A stretch of DNA of 64,000 nucleotides from NCBI GenBank assembly GCA_009809945.1, contig WTPW01000195.1, positions 1,317 through 65,316 of the forward strand, in the 5' to 3' direction. Each line of letters opens with the position of its first letter. Positions within the stretch are counted from its first letter, which is position 1. This document shows positions 24,267-34,124 of this stretch, one piece after another. The notes beneath the pieces were generated by a model. The model was not told where the DNA came from and searched no databases. It was given only the letters and a program-made list of their open reading frames with translations. The position numbers were made by a program, and so were the translations under genes. Origin of the DNA: Gigaspora margarita. Lineage: Eukaryota > Glomeromycota > Glomeromycetes > Diversisporales > Gigasporaceae.

Positions 24267-24727
24267 TTTTAAGCTATTAAATTTTAATATATAGTATTTA
24301 CTATACACATATTAGTTAGTATCAATAAATTTTAATATAAATATGCATATTAGTATCTAAGCCCACAGGTACCTATGGGCTCTATGGGCCTGGGTAAGGT
24401 ATTATATTTTGAGCTTTTGGGCAAGTGTAAGGGCTTGGAAAGTTAGCCCTTATATAGATGGGTAGGGCTAGGGTATTAGTACTACCTAACCCTACCCAGC
24501 CCTAGCCCATGCGAAGGCCTAGTTAACAAGCACTATATCATTACTAATAAATCCAAATAACCTTCAAATGACCTCTGTCATTTGCAAATGACCATAATCA
24601 TTTGGTTACAAGTTATTTGCAAATGACCAAGATTCAAATGACCTATAATGGCCAGTTATTTCAAAGTCATTTGAGGTTATTTAAAAATTTTTCAAATAAC
24701 CAGGTTATTTAATATCACTAATATAGC

Positions 24728-25380
24728 TATGCACTATGTGAAATTTTTAATGTAACTCTATTCCTGGTATACAAATTTGCATACCATATAATTTAGCTAT
24801 TTTTCAAGAGTTCTTAAATTATATACATACAATTCAAATATTTTAGAATATGAGCAATTCTGAAATACTTTCAAAATTAAGTAATTTACTTGAAGTTGTG
24901 TTTCAATAGCATTTTTATGAAATTCTTCTATAATTTTTTTAATACAAATTACATTGAATATAAATCCAAATTAGTCATATATTTTTATTTTATAAGATAG
25001 TTTCAGAAGCTATTAATATTTAGTACCTAATGTCAATATCTAATTCTAATATTACAAATGACTAACTTTTTAATTATTATTTATGTTTATATTAAATTGA
25101 AAATTTATTACTTATTTGTAAATATCGCAGATAGAAATAAAGCAAATCAGGTTCAAATTGGCATTACAAAAAAATAATATGAATCTAATTTGATATTAGG
25201 TGCAATTAAAATATTTATATAATACAATTTGGATTCATACCAGTATACAAAATATATTGCAAAACTATAGCTCTATAGGTAAATTTATAAAGCTATTAGA
25301 TAAAATTTGATTAAGCTATCTGTATGCTGATATATCTTGAATACAAATATGAATCTGAATTGTATCTGTACTTTTTTTCT
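24728..25380. other. AT-rich spacer, no gene seen
   Basis: No supported gene, TIR or tandem repeat. Confidence 0.5.
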
Positions 25381-25622
25381 ACTCTATAAAAAATATTTTC
25401 AGAAAACATGGAAGCTAATTATAGAAATATACATAAAAATATATAAAAAATACATAAAATGTACACTTTCCATGTTTTTGAACAGGAAAACATACTGTAT
25501 TTTGAAACATGAGAAATGCTATTCCATTTTTTAAAAAACATAGAAAATATAGTATGTTTTTTGTTCAAAAACACAAAATGTTTAGCTTCTATGTTTTTTT
25601 GAAAATATTTTTTTATAGGGCT
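25381..25622. mobile_element. Palindromic MITE, ~240 bp
   Basis: CTATAAAAAATATTTTCAGA on the left pairs with AAAATATTTTTTTATAG on the right. ACATGGAAGCTAA pairs with TTAGCTTCTATGT, and the central AAACATACT pairs with AGTATGTTT. The outer CCCTATAA-type end resembles those at 15707, 51085 and 51636. Open frames across it on both strands are a result of the palindrome, not genes. Confidence 0.75.
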
Positions 25623-26310
25623 ATAAGTGCATATCATTTGATCCACCTAATATAATGTAATATTATATGTAAATTATATTCTTTTTATAATTGCACTTTT
25701 CTTGAGCATAGAGAACTTTCTTATTTTTCAAAAATGCACAGGTTTGATTATGAGGTAGTTCTACAATTATAAACCTGTTTTTAAACAATATGATAGCATT
25801 TTATAAATAATAATTAAACAACTCAACCAATTAACAGACACAATTCAAATATTACATTTTTTTTATTATATTAATAACTTTGTATTGTAAAGGATAAAAC
25901 TATTCATCTGAATTATAATACAATTTACAATTGCAAGAACTTAATTAAAAAAGTTTTTAGTAACAAATTACATATCCTTTATTAATATTTTTTAAAATTT
26001 CATAAAATTTAATAAAGCTATATTATTATATATATAAAACAACTTAAATTAAATCAACTATCTTCTAAAGAACAAACAACTTTCAAAAACTGTTTACAAA
26101 AACCTACAAATAAAATAAACAAGTTGATTACTTAAATAATAATAAAAAAAAAATAATGTTAAGCTTTACAAATTAAGCAGTACAATATATTTTTATTACC
26201 TCTTACCATACAGTAGATAGTACTTCAACTCTCAATAGATCTATCTTTTATTCATGTAATACAATATAATGCAACTAAATTTCTTGAAGAGATACTTGCT
26301 ATGAAACTAG
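25623..26310. other. AT-rich spacer, no gene seen
   Basis: No supported gene or repeat structure. Confidence 0.5.
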
Positions 26311-26314
26311 TTTA

Positions 26315-26960
26315 CTAGTAAGTATTGCACTCATATTAATGTTTTTTAAATTTGCTTAGACTTGAAAATTCAGGTTTTACAATACTACTTTATATAAATA
26401 CTTGTGTAATATCAATTCCAGAAGTTATTATATTTGAATGTCCCCATGCTTTTTTCTTAATTATGTGCATTTATAGAAGACTAATTAGCAGTTATTAAGG
26501 ATGGCTTAAGGCAGATTAGTCACAAATAATATTAACTTTTTTTTATTTATATAGCAAAATAGATTACTTTTAATAATAGAAACTTTTAATTTGTTGTTAG
26601 TAGTGTTTATTTTTGCTATCTTTAAGGCCTGTTCATTGATATCTATAGCCAGAAAATTTTCTGCTAGTTGGTTTTTTGCTAGTGAAATTATGATATTACT
26701 GCTGCCTGTACTAGTATCCAAAACTTTTTATTTTTTTGTTCTTTTGTAATATTTATTTCCAATTTGAAAGTTGTTTTTACCAATATTTTAGTATCTGACT
26801 AGGGAACACCCCTTTTTGACCAAAAAATCCAGAAAATAAAAAGAGATTTGGTTAGTCAAATAGTGAACTGGATAATTTTCTGCTAAATACCAGATTAAAT
26901 TATGACAAATCTGTGAATAATCTAAAGTAAACAACAATTTATTCAAAAAAACTGATCAAA
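26315..26960 (-). pseudogene. Relic of a PrmC/HemK-type release-factor glutamine methyltransferase
   Basis: The intact family methylates the GGQ glutamine of translation release factors using S-adenosylmethionine. On the minus strand one frame reads NYPVHYLTNQISFYFLDFLV (about 26893-26834), matching the family's segment before its PRPETE motif, then LVRY where that motif should be. After a stop comes VLDTSTGSSNIIISLAK, the SAM-binding motif I (usually LDxGTGSG), then AIDINEQALKIAK (motif II) and VTNLP at 26506, in the place of the catalytic NPPY. Downstream fragments such as LLELILHKYLYKVVL (about 26410-26360) fit the C-terminal LFEIG region. Several in-frame stops, a likely frame change after NPPY and a missing segment make it dead. 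About 60 N-terminal residues are unrecognised. Its character looks bacterial (Mollicutes-like) rather than like eukaryotic HEMK1, but a decayed nuclear copy of fungal MTQ1 is possible. Confidence 0.75.
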
Positions 26961-27596
26961 ATTTCTTAATTGTAGTCTGATAAAGAGCAATTATATTATT
27001 TTTACTTTGGCAAGATCAATAGTTTTCTGTAAAGAAAGAATATAATTTCAACAATCTTGATAGGAATAAGACATACTTATATAGTATATTTTTGGGTAGC
27101 ATTATTTTAAATTAAAAACTATATTTTCAGATTAAAATTTATAGAAACACTTTACAACAGGTAATCTAGTGATTATCACAAATTGTTATCCTCTATATAA
27201 TCATATGGAACACTTCAAAAATAGTGAACCAAGTGATTATTACATTATGTAAAATATGCGATTATATCATTTGTTTACTAGTACTAGCAAAATGAGCTAA
27301 ACTATTATCATCTAACCTAATACTAACTCTAACTTAGACTGTTTTTTTAATTATGTGAAGTAATGATCATAAAGATATCACTGGGTTTATTGTTCTTGAA
27401 ACTATGCATGATTCTATGTCATCTGATATTTGTTTACATTATTTTGCCAATTAAAATTATTTTATAATTATATGAAGGGTAATAATTCATAATCATTTGT
27501 AATCATCACTGGGTTAACTGTTATATAATCTTTTTTTGGGTTGGACTACTGTAAATTACTATGGAAAATACTCATGATCAGTACCCTTTTTGATTT
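26961..27596. other. AT-rich spacer, no gene seen
   Basis: Nothing with support. The far N-terminal part of the methyltransferase relic could extend into the first hundred bases but cannot be recognised. Confidence 0.5.
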
Positions 27597-27624
27597 GTAC
27601 TACATCAGCAAATTTATATATGCG

Positions 27625-27895
27625 TAATCTTGCGCAAGTTTTTACGGTATGTAAAAAAATTGTAAACTTATGTAGGATTTAGTGTAAAACTATGTAAGTC
27701 TTACAGTACGTAAGAAAATTGTAAATTTACATAAAATTTTTACGTAAATTTACAATTTTCTTATAGTGTGTAAAAAAATTGTAAATTTATGTAAAAATTT
27801 TATATAACTTTACAATTTTCTTATGGTATGTAAAAAAATCATAAATTTACATAAAAATTTTACGTAAATTTACCATTTTTCTGACGAACTGTAAA
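27625..27895. repeat. Sub-terminal tandem/palindromic TTTACGTAAATTTAC repeat
   Basis: About five alternating words of the type AAAAATTGTAAATTTATGT and ATTTTACGTAAATTTAC follow each other with a period of about 60 bp. Together they make a region able to fold in several registers. Confidence 0.7.
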
Positions 27896-28759
27896 AATAC
27901 AGTTATTTTCCCTTTTCCAATTTTTGTATTGTATTATATGCGATATATAATGCATAATTGTTTTTTGTATTTATTAGTAGTTTCGAAATGGTTCGAACTG
28001 GTTTGTAACCTAATTATACCAAGCACACGTTGGACTATATTTTCGAAATGTTTCGAAATATTTTAGGACTAAGAAACCAAGCTGGATTAGTAGATCTGTA
28101 GCCTGGGTCATACCAAGAATGCATTTGACTAATATTTTCAAAATGTTCTGAAATGTTTTAATAATCATAGTACAAGATTAGATTAGATCTTTATTTTTTT
28201 TATTTATAATTTAGATCTTCTATCAATTTTTTTTTGTTTCATTTCCTTTTGTTTCCTTTTGTTTCCTTGCGTTTAGTATCATTTTGTTTCATTTGTTTTT
28301 TCATTTTTTTTGTATTTTTTTCTTTATTAATTTTTTTTATTTTATTTCTACAAAAACACTTTTTGACACTTTGCAAGAAATCTAGCAACTTTCTGACACC
28401 TTGCGCATGGCAACACATTATTGTTGTTCTAGTTAGTGTGTTGTAGTTGGTGTCGTTGTTGGTATCATTGTTGGTGTCATTATTGGTATTGTCACTAGCT
28501 GGTGTCGTTGTTGTTCTTGTGGAATAGCTTTACCTCTCTCAGTGTTCTTGTAGATGGTATTTTGTTGTGGGTAGTCCATTTGTTTTTTTTCTCTTGCGTT
28601 CGTATGGGGTGGTCATGCTCGTTTCTCTTGCATTTGTACAGGGTGGTCTTGCTCATTTTCTTGGATTCGTTAGGGGTCATATTGGGTGATTTTTCTTGTT
28701 TTTCTTGCATTTGTACGGGGTGGTATAACACTAACACTTCTGAGAAATAGTTTTTTTTT

Positions 28760-29400
28760 GTTTTTTTTTACTTCTTTACTATTTTTTTAGAAAGTAGCAA
28801 ATATAAGCGAATCTAAGTGACTATAAGCGAATATGTGCGAATATAAGCGAAGATGAGTGAATATAAGCAAATGTAATAGTTTATTTTTTTTGGTTTCGTT
28901 TTTTTTTGTTATTTTTTTTGGTTTTGTTTTTTGTTTTTTATTCTTTTTTTTTACTTATTTTTTTAATTTTATTTTATTTTATTTATTCCTTACTTCTTTT
29001 AGAACTTTGCAAGAAAACGACATAACTATTCCAGCACTTTACAAGAACACCAATTCTAACTTCTCCGTCACTTTGCAAAAAGTAGTGAATATGTATGAAT
29101 ATAAGCGAATATGGGTGAATATGGGTAAATATAAGCAAATATAATAGTTTATTTTTTTTCGTTTTCATTTTTTTCGTTATTTTTTGGTTTCGTTTTTTGT
29201 TTTTTGTTTGTTTTCTTTTTTTTACTTCAGAACTTTGCAAGAAAACAACGTAACTATTCTGGCACTTTACAAAAACACAAATTCTAACTTCTCTGGCACT
29301 TTGCAAGAAGTAGCGAATATGAGCGAATATAAGCGAATATAAGCGAATATAATAGTTTGTTTTTTTGTTTTCATTTTTTTTCATTATTTTTTTTTTGGGT
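28760..29400. repeat. Tandem repeat, ~230-bp unit, about 2.7 copies
   Basis: AACTTTGCAAGAAAACRACRT, ACTTTACAARAACACMAATT and TTCTAACTTCTC occur near 28993 and again near 29228. Each is followed by a run of AAGCGAATATRAGCGAATAT words and then a poly-T block. A partial earlier unit begins near 28790. Long frames on both strands here are products of the repeat. Confidence 0.85.
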
Positions 29401-30013
29401 TCGTTCTATTTTTTTTGACATTTTTTTTATAATAATATATAATAATATATAATAAAATATGTAATATTTAAAATATAATATATAATAAATAAAAAAAATA
29501 AAATTTTATATTAAATTGTGAAAACTTGCGAATATTGTATATTTAATTTAAAATAATTTATGATAAAAAAAAAATTTATAATAAATTGCGAAAACTTGCG
29601 AAAACCTGTAAAACGTTCAGGTGATAGGTATCGATATATATCTAAACGGTTAGTAATCGATGTATATCAATTTCAAATTTACTATGCCGTAAATGTTTAT
29701 AATTATTACACTTTCGTAATACTCTAAAGTTACTATAGCGTAAACTTTCGTAATTATTACCCTTACGTAATCCTCTGAACTAATCATAAGTTTTCATAAG
29801 TTTATCCTTGCGTAAAAACTTGCGAAGGTTTACGCATATTTTTTTTTGCTGATGTAGGTACATTTCAAAATTATTGAACATAGTATATTGTAAACTACCC
29901 AAGTACAAATCAATAACTATATATAAGTTGTTTTATTCTTTATATAATATTATTTAATTATAAGGTTACTTATTAATTTAAGCATTTGAGATTGTGTGTT
30001 TCACTAGCTTTTA

Positions 30014-30191
30014 CAGTCAGACCACTTTAAGTACACTCTCTATAAGTGCTTATCCTCTTTAAATGCATGCACAAGTGCTTCCAATTATATACCAGTATAT
30101 GATCTCTATGTAAATACATTTTTCTTATTATTCTCTACTTGCTTATTATTAAAGTATAGTTCTAAGGAGTGCATTTAGAGAGGTCTGACTG
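30014..30191. mobile_element. Tc1/mariner-type MITE, 178 bp
   Basis: The ends CAGTCAGACCACTTTAAGT and its counterpart AGAGAGGTCTGACTG are flanked by TA (30012-30013, 30192-30193). ATAAGTGCTT and AAGTGCTTCC words give internal symmetry. Same family as 22427 and 57452. Confidence 0.85.
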
Positions 30192-30225
30192 TATTAAGAA
30201 CAATTTTGACAGTCCATACAATAAA

Positions 30226-30400
30226 GTCATTAGCAATTTTTTATAGGGTTTGACAAGAAAGTCTAATCAAGAATTTTTTTTTTGTGTTTTTGTTTTTTTG
30301 TTCTTTGCTATGACTATTATTTTTGTAGCTTTTATTATATATAGCTCCTGAAGTTTTACAAAGCAAACATTCACCAAGGCATTGGGTAATGACCAAAAAA
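30226..30400 (+). pseudogene. Possible protein-kinase fragment (weak)
   Basis: In one plus frame the peptide LYIAPEVLQSK is read at about 30337-30369. YIAPEVL is the usual subdomain VIII sequence of the eukaryotic protein kinase fold. About 85 bp upstream a GLTRKSNQ-like piece sits where the activation segment after DFG would be, and QTFTKALG follows in another frame. Kinases of this type are expanded, often with Sel1 repeats, in mycorrhizal fungi. Frames change, stops intervene and no catalytic loop is seen, so this is at best a dead fragment. Confidence 0.3.
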
Positions 30401-30654
30401 ATAAACAATTTAATGCATGCAAATTTAGCAATAGTAAGTTTATTTAAACTTTATAATTTATGCTATTACAGTTCTTAACTCTATTGTTTTATAAAATTTT
30501 TTATCTTGTTCTACAATAATAATCTTCAAATTCCTCTTTCTGAACCAAAAAATTTTGTTAGACCAAAAACCTTGTGGCAAAAGGCACAGTTGAAACAAAA
30601 AGCTTTGCTAAAACAAAAATTGAAGTAAAAAAGGTTTTGTTCTTTCTAGTTAAG

Positions 30655-30808
30655 TAGAAAAACTTGAGAGAGTTAAAAATGCTATTGAGGTAAAAGATTT
30701 TTCTAGAGTGGAAGATCTTGTAGTAGAAGGTGTTGCTGAGATAGGAGGTATTGTTGAGACAGAGGATCTTGTCAAGACAGAAGAACTTGTTAAAATAAAT
30801 AATTATTA
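30655..30808 (+). other. Unrecognised coding-like fragment
   Basis: The plus frame from GTAGAAAAACTTGAGAGAGT to the TAA after AATAATTAT gives about 50 residues rich in E, V and K with a loose repeat (VEDLVVEG, VETEDLVK, TEELVK). Base composition is less AT-biased than its surroundings. There is no start codon and no family that I know. It could be the tail of a decayed low-complexity protein. Confidence 0.3.
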
Positions 30809-31130
30809 AGACAAATTGTTTGCTAAATTGAAGTTATGAAATTGAAGTATCTTTTTACTATTGCTAAAAATATATTTATTAAATATGTTATTTTTAACAC
30901 AATCATAATCAAAAATTAAATTTTTTTAATCTATTAGTTGCAATTGAGATGCTACAATATTTAAAAGAGCATTTAATTAACTCAATATCAATATTACCTA
31001 TGCATGCTTAGCCTATTCTGCAATAATATTATAAGGAGGTTATTTAATTTAACCAGATATAGTTAATTTTCTTATATATGTGATATTTATTTATCATATA
31101 TAACTCTAATCTATTAATATATAAGTAAAA

Positions 31131-31473
31131 GTGAGAATAAACTATTCCTAAAGGGATTTCATTAGTATTCAGGACTAACCTTAACTAACTGATGTAATGA
31201 AAGACTGTACTTGTGATACATATAGGGTTGGCAGGTGAAGTATAGACTAGAGGGTTTAAATAGATAACCTTCTAGTTGGGTTGCAGGTATAGCAACTAGT
31301 GTAGAACCTTCGGGTGGACTACTTAAATTAGACAACCAAAAGTTGTACATGTGGCTAGTTATATCCTTATCAATGTAACAAATGTTAGGTGCCCAAAGAG
31401 GTGCCCTTGATCCGTTTGCTTAAATAAAAAACCTTTTACTATAGTGAAAACTTTGGCATAAAAAAAAATATAT
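31131..31473 (+). mobile_element. 5'-truncated SINE-like retroposon, plus strand
   Basis: From GTGAGAATAAACTATTCC onward this matches the 3' third of the minus-strand element at 32271-33176, sharing AGAGGGTTTAAATAG, TAGTTGGGTTGCAGGTATAG, GACAACCAAAAGTTGTA and the terminal ACTTTGGCATAAAAAAA. It ends in a poly-A run. A 14-bp repeat ATATATAAGTAAAA lies on each side (31117-31130 and 31474-31487), a plausible target duplication although AT-rich. Loss of the 5' part with an intact A-tail is what target-primed reverse transcription leaves. Confidence 0.75.
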
Positions 31474-31516
31474 ATATATAAGTAAAAAATATATATATAC
31501 TAATAATAAAATTATG

Positions 31517-32036
31517 ACCTGCAGGTCGATAGCATAGCGGTTATGCTCCCAGATTACAAATCGAAGGTTGCTGGTTCAAATCCCCCTAGAGGCGAAATAG
31601 AAAAACCAGCTGAGTAGGGAACTGAAACACTGTGGGAACCAGAAACCCAGCACATCTATGGATGGACTTATTTGGGCAGTTACCATTATCAAATCCGTGG
31701 CGGTGAAATGAAGTGAGTTAGAACCTGATTTGGAATAACCGAAGTCACGAGACGTAATGCGAGGCCTAAGTCTGATGAAGATACTACATGAACTTGTGGC
31801 GCAGGTTGCCGACCACTATTCTGTGACCCAAGGGATCGCTTTTAGTAGTGGAGCCCCTGAGGATAGAAAAATAGCTGGTGAGGCAATCGATCTGGGCACC
31901 TTAGAGCAGCCGGGTGAGCCATATTTGCAGAGAAATGATGGGGTTAACAGCAGTAGTTGGAAACCTTAGTATAGTAATATATGTATCGTTTAAGACATTG
32001 CAGCAGGATTGCCAAAAAAAAAATAAATAAAAAAAA
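31517..32036 (+). mobile_element. tRNA-headed SINE, apparently complete, with perfect 16-bp target duplication
   Basis: The 520-bp element begins ACCTGCAGGTCGATAGCATAGCGG. It has an RNA polymerase III A box TAGCATAGCGG (31530-31540, full match to TRGYNNARNNG) and a B box GGTTCAAATCC (31573-31583, full match to GGTTCRANNCC), 32 bp apart as in a tRNA. A 3' body without long open frames follows, ending ATTGCCAAAAAAAAAATAAA. The direct repeat TAATAATAAAATTATG is identical at 31501-31516 and 32037-32052. The body shares no visible sequence with the second SINE family beside it. The perfect duplication and clean Pol III boxes point to a recent insertion. Movement would rely on a LINE elsewhere. Confidence 0.9.
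31530..31583 (+). promoter_or_regulatory. Internal Pol III promoter (A and B boxes) of the SINE
   Basis: A box TAGCATAGCGG and B box GGTTCAAATCC sit within a tRNA-like head. The head does not fold as a full functional tRNA by eye (the acceptor ends do not pair), so I do not call a tRNA gene. Confidence 0.8.
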
Positions 32037-32270
32037 TAATAATAAAATTATGTATACTAAAAGTATATAAAAATGTGGACCCCTTTGCTTTAAAAGATTT
32101 GTTGATCAATATATCAAATGGTTAATCTTTTGATTTTAATTCTTTAGAAAAAACTGCAATATTAGTATTTTTTCAGAAAATTACTTTTAACAGATGAAAC
32201 TAGATGACCCTTAAAAGAATCTAGTGGTATATAGTTGTTTCATATTTGGCATATCCAATAATTCTTTTTC

Positions 32271-33176
32271 TTTTTTTTTTTATGTCAAAGTTTCTGCTCT
32301 GGGAAAGGCTTTTATTCAAGTAAATCAGACCACAGGTGCCTTCAGGAGCGTCCAGATATTTGTTATATAGATGAGAGTACAACTAGCCACACATACAACT
32401 TTTGGTTGTCTAATTTAGATAGTCTGTCTGAAGGTTCTACATTAGTTGCTATACCTGCAACCCAACTAGGGGGTTACCTATTTAAACCCTCTGGCCCTTG
32501 CTCCTCCTGCTAGTCCTTCTTGTATCACTAGTACAGTTCTCCTTTACATAAGTCTGTCAAGGCCAGTTTTGAATATATCACAAAATCCCTTAGAACTAGT
32601 TTATCCTTGTAGAACACTTGGTAGAGCAGTTCCTGTCCCATACAGGTATTACCTATGCTTCAGTAACTTTTTACTATTACCTACTTCTGCCCTTGCAAGG
32701 TTCATTCTGATTCTAGCATCCACCTCTACTATCCTACCAGTTCTTACACCAGATCCACAAACTTCCAAACTAGTTAGCCCATAAGGGTTGATATGGCTTT
32801 TTTACATTGGTACCTACTGTTGAAAGTAGGTCCTTTTCCTCTGGTGCAACTCTGGTGACCAGGTTGGTAGACTCCCTCCTCAAGAGTCTTGTCTGATTTT
32901 CCAGTTCCAGTTTCTAATATTCTAGCTTTGGTAGTACCATCAAAGATCTTTGCTACCTCTCTACTTGGGACTTGCCAAATAGGGTTCCATTTCTCTGGTT
33001 CCTTGGATTTTGTGTACTGAAGCTCCCATTCAAGATGGCGTATCAAGCAACTGATTAACAAAAAACAGATACTGGAACACAGGCCTATTTTTCAAAGCAT
33101 CACTAGTGAGATTTGAACCCTAGACCTGCCATTTTGGAGGTGACAACTTACCAACTTCCCTAAGTTGCCTCACTCT
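32271..33176 (-). mobile_element. Second tRNA-headed retroposon family, ~906 bp, minus strand
   Basis: On the minus strand it starts AGTGAGGCAACTTAGGGAAG. It has a B-box-like GGTTCAAATCT (about 33114) one base off consensus and an A-box-like TAGGGAAGTTGG (about 33163) also one base off. After ~850 bp it ends in CAGAAACTTTGACATAAAAAA. Flanks AATAATTCTTTTTC (32257-32270) and AATAATTCCTTTTC (33177-33190) are a 14-bp duplication with one mismatch. The 3' third is shared with 31131-31473. It is long for a SINE; the middle (32774-33061, 95-codon minus frame) may be a captured coding piece or chance. No reverse transcriptase is seen. Confidence 0.8.
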
Positions 33177-33296
33177 AATAATTCCTTTTCACATCATTTA
33201 TCTAGCCTTTTTTATTAGCTCAATAATTATTCCTTATAAAAATTGAGTTTTAGAATATTTTTAGTTTAAAAATAATCATTGGCAGTAATTTTCTAC

Positions 33297-33905
33297 TATC
33301 TGCTATGCATGCGAGTATAACAGTAAAACAGGATTTTTTATAACTGCAAGTTCTAACACTAATAGTCTAGCTTTCTTTATTATTGATAGTTATATTGCTT
33401 GGCATATCAAAAGCAAAAAGGGTTTCATCATATTGTCTATTAATAATAATGAGTAATCATATTGAATATAATAATATTGAAGAAATTTAAGAATTTTTGT
33501 TGCTATACTTTTAAATCTTTTGGTAACTTTTGAGTACTAGTTGTTTTGTGATAGTTATTAAAATTATAATGATGTAAAAAACCTTTGAGCTACTTGCCAC
33601 TCTACTTAAATTTGTTAATATCAGGTTATTGACAAGTATATTATAGGGACTTTGCTAGTACTACCACTTTTGCTTGAACTATATTATAACTAACTGGTTT
33701 TAAATTAGTATATAAAGTTTTAACTTGTTTAGCAAGTTCTGCTTCAAAATAAGAGTAATCTAGTTAAAAACTAGTATTAAGCTATTAAACATGAGCCTGA
33801 GCTAATAATAGCTTTTTTTGCTTACTTTTCTAATTCTGAATTTGATTGGGTTGAAGCAAAAATCTACTAGCTGCTCTATAAACAGTAGCACCAGAAACTC
33901 TTTCA
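33297..33905 (-). pseudogene. pogo/Tigger-type DDE transposase relic
   Basis: On the minus strand, pieces fit the fungal pogo-like transposase in order. EAELAKQVKTLYTNLKP (about 33744-33694) fits the CENP-B-type helix-turn-helix. GFLHHYNFNNYHKTTSTQKLP (about 33577-33515) fits the linker that normally reads GWLxxFxxRHN...RRKTT...LP. AFDMPSNITINNKESKTISV (about 33411-33352), then CFTVILACM (to about 33308), fits the region around the first catalytic Asp (usually NMDETP.WFDMP). The DET of the active site is retained as YDETLFAFDMP. Several stops interrupt it and the C-terminal catalytic residues are missing, so it is a dead 5' part. Pogo belongs to the TA-targeting Tc1/mariner group, like many MITEs in this window. 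Confidence 0.75.
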
Positions 33906-34124
33906 AGATAAGAGAAGTGCAATAAATCATCTAAATAGATCTGACTCCTCTTTCCTGTGATAAGACTATTGACCAATCAAATTTTATTTTTTACAATATT
34001 AAAAAAATTCAAAAATGTTTTTAATCCCATGTTCAATAACAGTTGCTACATAGTAAAGTCAAAATTTATTGTGTGAATTGATTAAAATTGCTTAATTGAT
34101 AATCCGCCTGTCAACTGGAGAAAA

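Larger units (their letters stand above)
21890..24526. mobile_element. Inner TIR element (AGGCCT ends), itself host to others
   Basis: The left end is AGGCCTCCACATAGGCCAGG. The right end, reverse-complemented, is AGGCCTTCGCATGGGCTAGG, followed on both sides by related GGGCTGGG, GTAGTACTA and ACCCTA words. Its insertion splits the 20816-24719 element. It contains the elements at about 22078-23660, 22427-22611 and 23668-24266. A clear target duplication was not found. Confidence 0.7.
20816..24719. mobile_element. Outer hAT-like TIR element containing nested insertions
   Basis: The left end is CAGTAATAGCAAATGAGC (just after 20816) and the right end, reverse-complemented, AGTGATATTAAATAACC. A perfect 8-bp direct repeat AATATAGC lies just outside (20808-20815 and 24720-24727), as for hAT transposons. 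The first ~1.1 kb (20816-21885) matches the reverse complement of the uninterrupted copy at 60114-61488. The rest of this copy is filled by an inserted element at 21890-24526. No transposase is recognisable. Confidence 0.75.
27600..29857. mobile_element. 2.26-kb TIR element with repeat-filled interior
   Basis: The left end is CTACATCAGCAAATTTATAT followed by ATGCGTAATCTTGCGCAAG. The right end, reverse-complemented, starts CTACATCAGCAAAAAAAAAT and goes on ATGCGTAAACCTTCGCAAG. GTA lies just outside both ends (27597-27599 and 29858-29860), a possible 3-bp target duplication. Sub-terminal regions are rich in TACGTAA/TTACGTA words. The interior has poly-T tracts, a GTTGTTGGTGTC-type microsatellite near 28440-28520 and the 28760-29400 tandem repeat. 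No transposase is recognisable; superfamily uncertain. Confidence 0.8.

Noticed and set aside
28234-29384. Several overlapping open frames of 70-133 codons
   Set aside because: They are made of poly-T/poly-A and the AAGCGAATAT tandem repeat, giving F-, K- and N-rich nonsense.
31517-31600. tRNA gene
   Set aside because: A and B boxes are good but the acceptor ends do not pair and an A-tailed body with target duplications follows; it is a SINE head.
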